Origin: Rummeliibacillus sp963792445
GTDB taxonomy: Bacteria > Bacillota > Bacilli > Bacillales_A > Planococcaceae
Direction of reading: 5' to 3'
DNA: 64,000 bases
Assembly: GCA_963792445.1 (NCBI GenBank)
Contig: CAWBWO010000017.1
Span: 62,001-126,000 of the forward strand
Positions 59,797-64,000 of the stretch are shown here, piece after piece. The position numbers and the translations under genes are program-made. The notes beneath the pieces were generated by a model. It was not told the origin of the DNA and did no database searches. It saw only the letters and a list, made by a program, of their open reading frames with translations. How positions within the stretch are numbered: the stretch's first letter is position 1; each line of letters starts with the position of its first letter.

Positions 59797-60912
59797 ATGA
59801 ATGAAATCACACACCGTACGAAAACACGTAAAGTTCGTGTTGGTGATTTAACAATCGGTGGAAGTAATGAAGTTATCATCCAAAGTATGACAACAACTAA
59901 AACACATGACGTTGAAGCAACTGTTGCGGAAATCCATCGTTTAGAAGAAGCTGGCTGCCAAATCGTTCGTGTCGCTTGCCCAGATGAACGAGCAGCTAAT
60001 GCTATAGCAGACATTAAAAAACGTATTCATATCCCACTTGTAGCGGATATTCACTTTGACTATAAACTAGCTTTAAAAGCAATAGATGCTGGAGTGGATA
60101 AAATCCGCATTAACCCAGGTAATATCGGCCGCAAAGAAAAAGTTGAAGCTGTCGTTAACGCAGCTAAAGCGAAGGGTATTCCAATCCGTATCGGCGTTAA
60201 CGCTGGTTCACTTGAACGTAAAATCCTTGAGAAATACGGCTATCCAACAGCTGATGGTATGGTTGAAAGTGCATTACACCATATTAAAATTTTAGAAGAT
60301 CTTGATTTCCACGATATTATCGTTTCTATGAAAGCTTCTGATGTTAATTTGGCAATTGAAGCTTATGAAAAAGCAGCTCGTACCTTCGACTACCCACTAC
60401 ACCTTGGTATTACTGAATCAGGTACATTATTCTCTGGAACTATTAAATCAGCAGCTGGCCTTGGCTCTATTTTAAGTAAAGGTATTGGGAACACACTACG
60501 CGTTTCATTAAGTGCAGATCCAGTTGAAGAAGTTAAAGTTGCAAAAGAATTATTAAAAACATTTGGCCTCGCTTCTAACATGCCTACACTTATTTCATGC
60601 CCAACTTGTGGACGTATCGAAATCGATTTAATCTCTATCGCAAACGAAGTAGAAGAATACTTACAAACAGTAAAAGCTCCAATCAAAGTTTCTGTACTTG
60701 GTTGTGCTGTAAACGGACCTGGTGAAGCACGTGAAGCGGACATCGGTATTGCTGGTGCACGCGGTGAAGGTTTATTATTCCGTCATGGTAAAACCGTTCG
60801 AAAAGTACCCGAAGAAACAATGGTTGAAGAATTGAAAAAAGAAATTGATATTTTAGCAGAAGAATATTATAAGAAACAAGAAGCTGAAAAAGCAGCTAAC
60901 ACAAAAGGATAG
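59797..60912 (+). CDS. ispG: 4-hydroxy-3-methylbut-2-en-1-yl diphosphate synthase
   Basis: A 371-residue iron-sulfur enzyme of the MEP pathway. The N-terminal TIM barrel has GGSNEVIIQSMTTTKTHDVEAT. The 4Fe-4S cluster ligands are in ISCPTCGRIEID and VLGCAVNGPGEAREAD, with the Glu of the fourth ligand nearby. It converts MEcPP to HMBPP. Ribosome-binding site AAGGAGAGAG. Confidence 0.97.
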   Translation: MNEITHRTKTRKVRVGDLTIGGSNEVIIQSMTTTKTHDVEATVAEIHRLEEAGCQIVRVACPDERAANAIADIKKRIHIPLVADIHFDYKLALKAIDAGVDKIRINPGNIGRKEKVEAVVNAAKAKGIPIRIGVNAGSLERKILEKYGYPTADGMVESALHHIKILEDLDFHDIIVSMKASDVNLAIEAYEKAARTFDYPLHLGITESGTLFSGTIKSAAGLGSILSKGIGNTLRVSLSADPVEEVKVAKELLKTFGLASNMPTLISCPTCGRIEIDLISIANEVEEYLQTVKAPIKVSVLGCAVNGPGEAREADIGIAGARGEGLLFRHGKTVRKVPEETMVEELKKEIDILAEEYYKKQEAEKAANTKG

Positions 60913-60931
60913 CATTTAGGGGGATTATGTA

Positions 60932-61504
60932 ATGACAAAGAAATATAGTTTTGGCATTGATATTGATGGGACCGTAACGACGCCAGAGTTCCTTTTACCT
61001 CATATCAACAATGCATTTAAAACGAATTTATTATTAGATGATATTATTAAATATGATCTAACGAAAGTTCTTGCAGTTGAACCTAAAGAATTCTTTGAAT
61101 GGTTTAAAAAAGAAGAACTAAATATTTACAAAAATCCTCCTATTCAACAAGAAGCACAGCGTATTTTATCTAGTTGGTATCCAAATGTTACGTTAAACTA
61201 TATTACAGCGCGAGAAGAAAACTCTCGTGAAGTTACTGATAGTTGGTTTAAATCGAATCTATTACCCTATGATACAATTGATATTGTTGGACCAACTGAT
61301 AAAGTAATAGCTGGACGCAGACACGGTGTACAATTGTTTATGGAAGACAAACATGATAATGCCGTTCGACTTCATGAAGAATTAGATATACCTGTGTTAC
61401 TTTTTGATGCTCCATATAATCGTGAAGCAATTCCAAATGGCGTTATTCGCGTAGATAACTGGTTAGATGCTGAACATTGGGTCAAAAAAGAATTTGGCAT
61501 TTAA
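60932..61504 (+). CDS. yqfW: HAD-type nucleotidase (YqfW-like)
   Basis: A 190-residue HAD protein of the 5'(3')-deoxyribonucleotidase-like group. Motif I FGIDIDGTVTTPEF, motif II YITAREEN, motif III near EDKHDNAVRL. Twenty bases after ispG, in one unit with it. Substrate not certain. Confidence 0.83.
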   Translation: MTKKYSFGIDIDGTVTTPEFLLPHINNAFKTNLLLDDIIKYDLTKVLAVEPKEFFEWFKKEELNIYKNPPIQQEAQRILSSWYPNVTLNYITAREENSREVTDSWFKSNLLPYDTIDIVGPTDKVIAGRRHGVQLFMEDKHDNAVRLHEELDIPVLLFDAPYNREAIPNGVIRVDNWLDAEHWVKKEFGI

Positions 61505-61544
61505 AGTGAGGGGCAAAAGCCAGTTAATGCGGGATAAAACTATT

Positions 61545-61588
61545 AAAAGCGAGAAATCACACATATTGTGGTCTCTCGCTTTTTTTGA
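61545..61588. terminator. Bidirectional terminator after yqfW
   Basis: AAAAGCGAGA / TCTCGCTTTT hairpin with internal ACA/TGT pairing and a long T-run; also ends the convergent lipoprotein gene. Confidence 0.82.
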
Positions 61589-61591
61589 TTT

Positions 61592-62068
61592 CTAAAAGTT
61601 TATATCTAATAGTTTTTTTGCCTTTTCTAATTTTGCTGGTTCTTTTTTGACTGTCATATAAGTCATTTCTTTCTTCATCGTATCTTGGAAGAAAATCGTA
61701 CCATCTTTTAGCATATAGATTTTATACGTTAGTTTGTTCATCTCTTTTGTATCACTAAGTGCTATAATATAACTTCCTTGTTGATCTAATTGCTTCACTA
61801 CCTCTGCTTGCTTCTCAGATTTAGGAACCATCACAACGGAACGATTCACGATTCGTATAAAATCTTGAACAGTTGCAGGATTAGCGATTGTTTTTCCTGT
61901 ATCCTTTGTTGAAACACCTTTGTCATTTACTCCTTGAATATATAAATATTGATAGAATTCAGTTTTAGGAATAATAATTTCTCTCGTATTTACTTTTGAA
62001 TTCTGCTGTCCGCACCCAACTAATCCAACGATTAATGCTACTATTAATAACGATTTAACAAATCTCAT
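61592..62068 (-). CDS. Putative lipoprotein of unknown function
   Basis: About 158 residues. Starts at ATG 62068 after AAAGGAGTG with the lipoprotein signal MRFVKSLLIVALIVGLVGC and lipobox LVGC, giving Cys19 as lipid-anchored residue. The mature part is polar and rich in Lys and beta-strand forming residues. I recognise no family. In-frame codons upstream lack a ribosome-binding site. Confidence 0.75.
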   Translation of the reverse strand: MRFVKSLLIVALIVGLVGCGQQNSKVNTREIIIPKTEFYQYLYIQGVNDKGVSTKDTGKTIANPATVQDFIRIVNRSVVMVPKSEKQAEVVKQLDQQGSYIIALSDTKEMNKLTYKIYMLKDGTIFFQDTMKKEMTYMTVKKEPAKLEKAKKLLDINF

Positions 62069-62332
62069 AGCGAAACACTCCTTTACTCTACTTCTCCAAA
62101 TAAAATCCTCATATAACATTATACAATTCTTGAAGTATATTGCCTGTAACAATCAAGAAGTTGTAACAAGATTGGCAAACCTATTTGTCATATCGATTAC
62201 ATTATTAAATTGAAGTATATATACCATGAAATGATAATTTCCAAGATGTACATCTACAATAATAAGAAAATATTTAGTATAATAATTTAAGAAATAAGGT
62301 ATTTTCATACTAAAAGGAGACGGTGAGAAATA

Positions 62333-62554
62333 ATGAACTGGCATTACATTTTGAATGTCTTTGCAAATTGTTTTATTTTCCTCTTCCTTATTCAATACAT
62401 TGTCAGCACTTTTAAATTATCGAAAAATCACCTTTTATTTAAAATGTTAATCAATTGCCTAGTAATATCATTCATGGTAGCTTTGTCAATACCGATACTT
62501 GAAGAATGTGATATACGTCTAGGTTATATAATTGAATTTCCTTTTGAAGATTAA
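62333..62554 (+). CDS. Small membrane protein, unknown
   Basis: A 73-residue frame with two hydrophobic helices (about 4–25, 36–55) and an acidic end FPFED. AAAGGAG lies 13 bases before the ATG, longer than usual. A terminator follows the stop by about 35 bases, which supports transcription. Not recognised. Confidence 0.5.
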   Translation: MNWHYILNVFANCFIFLFLIQYIVSTFKLSKNHLLFKMLINCLVISFMVALSIPILEECDIRLGYIIEFPFED

Positions 62555-62589
62555 GTTATATATATCAAATGAATTAAATCCAAATTAAA

Positions 62590-62628
62590 ATAACAAGAAC
62601 TGCTATTTAAATTAGCAGTTCTTGTTTT
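62590..62628 (+). terminator. Terminator after the small membrane protein gene
   Basis: AACAAGAACTGCTA / TAGCAGTTCTTGTT hairpin, T-rich tail. Confidence 0.82.
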
Positions 62629-62848
62629 ATTTTATTTCATAATTCGAGTCATTTCCATATATATAGCATCTTTTACACTCGCTAATACTATTTTCAGATT
62701 ATTTATAAATAAATAAATTCCGCGCATTTAGATTAATATGATGGAAAAGTATCATTATTAGTCCAAATGCACAATTCACATTTATATAAATTACATAAGA
62801 TAATAATGTAACAAAAAATAGACAAATAAAGGAGGGACTAATTAGAGT

Positions 62849-63157
62849 ATGAGTAGAAATAGAGACGACTGGGACAATGATCGTGAAAATGATTGTGATG
62901 AATGTGACAGACGCGATAATCGAAACAGAAATCGCTGTAATAGTTGCATTTGTGATCAATTAAGACGATTACCAAGAGGTACTGAAGTGGATGTTTTCTT
63001 ATCAGGTGGAAAAATTTTAGAAGATGTTGAGTTTATAAGATTCAACCGCAACAATTGCTGCGCTTTCTTTAATGATCCAACTACAGAACCTGGATCAACT
63101 CTTATCGTAGATTGCAATAAAATTGACGCTATTCGCATAGAAGCAGAAGACGACTAA
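62849..63157 (+). CDS. Cys-rich hydrophilic protein, possibly spore coat
   Basis: A 102-residue protein. Residues 1–38 are almost only Asp, Arg, Asn, Glu and Cys (DWDNDRENDCDECDRRDNRN), then CNSCICDQLRRLPRGTEVDV begins a compact β-rich domain with NNCCAFF and VDCNK. Eight Cys in total, with CxxC and CxC pairs. Ribosome-binding site AAAGGAGGG. The composition is like spore-coat or exosporium proteins that crosslink, but no family is recognised with certainty. Own terminator follows. Confidence 0.72.
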   Translation: MSRNRDDWDNDRENDCDECDRRDNRNRNRCNSCICDQLRRLPRGTEVDVFLSGGKILEDVEFIRFNRNNCCAFFNDPTTEPGSTLIVDCNKIDAIRIEAEDD

Positions 63158-63162
63158 ATTTT

Positions 63163-63197
63163 TGGAGGCCACTTTTTTAGAAAAAGTGGCCTCCTTT
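63163..63197 (+). terminator. Terminator of the Cys-rich gene
   Basis: GGAGGCCACTTTTT / AAAAAGTGGCCTCC stem with a three-base loop, followed by TTTAAT. Confidence 0.85.
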
Positions 63198-63249
63198 AAT
63201 AATAATTCTCTAGCATACATAAGATATTAAATTTGATTATTTTTCAAAA

Positions 63250-63288
63250 CAAAAAGTCTGTCAAACCTTGCTATGACAGGCTTTTTGC
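63250..63288 (-). terminator. Terminator of zur
   Basis: AAAAAGCCTGTCA / TGACAGACTTTTT hairpin that includes the zur stop codon and ends in a T-run on the minus strand. Confidence 0.83.
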
Positions 63289-63696
63289 TATACACTCTGG
63301 GCATTTTCCATAAATCTCAAATTTATGACTTTCAATTTCATATTCTGGTAGTTGTTCGTGGAGCATATCCATTGGACAGAGGTGAATTTCTTTAATCTTG
63401 CCACATTCCATACAAATAAAATGATGATGGTGATGCTCGGTTTCACATTGCATACGAAAATGTCGTTCACCAGAAAGTTCAGTTTCCTCTAAAATACCTA
63501 GTTCCACAAAAGTCGCTAGATTACGATAAATTGTATCGTAACTCATACCTGGGTAATCTTTTTTCATGACACTAAGCAAATCACGGGCTGTTAGATATTT
63601 TTCTGTCTCCTCGAACATTTCTAATATTTGTTCACGTTTATCTGTTTTTTTAAAGCCACTTTCCTTTAAAATTTCCCAAGCTTTTGTCAAATTCAT
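63271..63696 (-). CDS. zur: Zinc uptake regulator Zur (Fur family)
   Basis: About 141 residues. N-terminal winged helix with YPGMSYDTIYRNLATFVELGILEETELSGERHF, the His-rich ETEHHHHHFICMECGKIKEIHLCPMD and a second C-x2-C in GKCPECIAKS. The two CxxC pairs form the structural zinc site and the histidines the regulatory site. Start ATG 63696 preceded by GGGAGTAG; longer in-frame starts overlap the upstream gene. It follows a zinc permease gene by 16 bases. It represses zinc uptake when zinc is sufficient. Confidence 0.92.
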   Translation of the reverse strand: MNLTKAWEILKESGFKKTDKREQILEMFEETEKYLTARDLLSVMKKDYPGMSYDTIYRNLATFVELGILEETELSGERHFRMQCETEHHHHHFICMECGKIKEIHLCPMDMLHEQLPEYEIESHKFEIYGKCPECIAKSLS

Positions 63697-63712
63697 GACC
63701 CTACTACTCCCT

Positions 63713-64000
63713 TCAATCCTTTGCAAGTAAAGCCAAAACCATTTTCTTTCCAATTATAACAAACAGTAAGAGTAAAATAGATGTTACAACAATTGTTCCA
63801 CCTGGTGCCAAATTTAAATAAAAGGCTGTAAATAAACCGATCACTACTGCTAACTCGCCAAAGAAAATAGCAAAGAAAATCGTTTGTTTGAAACTTTTTG
63901 CGATGCGAATACTTGCAGCAACCGGTAATGTGACCAATGATGATACTAGTAAAATCCCAACAATTCGCATACTCGCAGCAATAACTAAAGCTGTCACAAT
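63713..64000 (-). CDS. znuB: Zinc/manganese ABC transporter permease, C-terminal part
   Basis: The last 95 residues of an ABC-3 family metal permease, cut by the window edge. It shows SMRIVGILLVSSLVTLPVAASI and a helix-rich tail ending VLALLAKD. Because zur follows directly, the metal is probably zinc. No start codon is available within the window. Confidence 0.82.
   Translation of the reverse strand: MVTALVIAASMRIVGILLVSSLVTLPVAASIRIAKSFKQTIFFAIFFGELAVVIGLFTAFYLNLAPGGTIVVTSILLLLFVIIGKKMVLALLAKD

Noticed and set aside
1..64000. CRISPR arrays, tRNA or rRNA genes, complete insertion sequences
   Set aside because: No repeat-spacer pattern, cloverleaf with conserved TTCGA arm, or transposase gene was seen on reading both strands.

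Overview
The window is a low-GC Firmicutes chromosome segment. Its gene order follows, in reverse, the Bacillus subtilis yqf–yqg–yqh–yqi–bkd region: zur, yqfW, ispG, yqfZ, sodA, pbpA, pstB, rpmG, yqgN, ltaS, yqgX, comG, aroK, gcv, yqhL, lipM, yqhQ, aroQ, papA, efp, spoIIIA, accBC, nusB, folD, xseAB, ispA, dxs, tlyA, argR, recN, spoIVB, spo0A, bkd. Sporulation genes, the comG pilus operon and lipoteichoic acid synthase fit an aerobic Bacillales member. A B12-dependent ribonucleotide reductase, the reduced gene sets and the protein divergence from B. subtilis suggest Planococcaceae (Lysinibacillus/Rummeliibacillus/Kurthia-like). That placement is inference.

Region by region. (1) 1–6440: branched-chain keto-acid operon (bkdAB partial, bkdAA, lpdV, bcd) with the sigma-54 activator bkdR. 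A textbook -24/-12 promoter precedes bcd, and repeated sites that look like an activator-binding enhancer overlap the end of bkdR; ptb and buk are absent. (2) 6.5–10.6 kb: yqzF, a glycerophosphodiesterase, then an accessory islet with a decayed DedA gene, a four-repeat COG4705 membrane protein and an integrase remnant. (3) 10.7–24.5 kb: spo0A, spoIVB, recN, argR, tlyA, dxs, ispA, xseB, xseA, folD, nusB, an Asp23-family gene, accC, accB. (4) 24.6–27.4 kb: a shrunken spoIIIA operon without AA and AB, with a 48-residue AF, two genes lacking a usual start codon and a frameshifted AG. (5) 27.4–36.6 kb: efp, papA, aroQ (frameshifted), yqhR/Q/P region, a HAD hydrolase, nrdJ with paired NrdR boxes, lipM, yqhL. 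(6) 36.8–41.2 kb: gcvT-gcvPA-gcvPB under a tandem glycine riboswitch, with a GC-rich structured repeat in the leader. (7) 41.2–46.7 kb: aroK, the comGA–GG pilus operon, and a Cys-bearing HTH regulator. (8) 46.8–57 kb: small membrane proteins, yqgX, ltaS, yqgQ, yqgN, rpmG, yqzD/yqzC, pstB-phoU without pstSCA (a Pho box survives upstream), pbpA. (9) 57.3–64 kb: sodA, yqgC, yqgB-like, yqfZ, ispG, yqfW, a lipoprotein, two small ORFs, and zur with the end of a zinc permease gene.

Functionally, lipoylation ties several parts together. lipM supplies octanoyl groups needed by the glycine cleavage and branched-chain dehydrogenase complexes. dxs, ispA and ispG belong to the isoprenoid route. accB and accC start fatty-acid synthesis, for which the bkd enzymes supply branched primers.

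Single-base frameshifts interrupt four genes whose proteins are otherwise well conserved: accC (twice), aroQ, spoIIIAG and the tail of gcvPA. The density in housekeeping genes points first to assembly or base-call indels, so claims of gene decay here need care. No tRNA, rRNA, CRISPR array or complete insertion sequence was seen.
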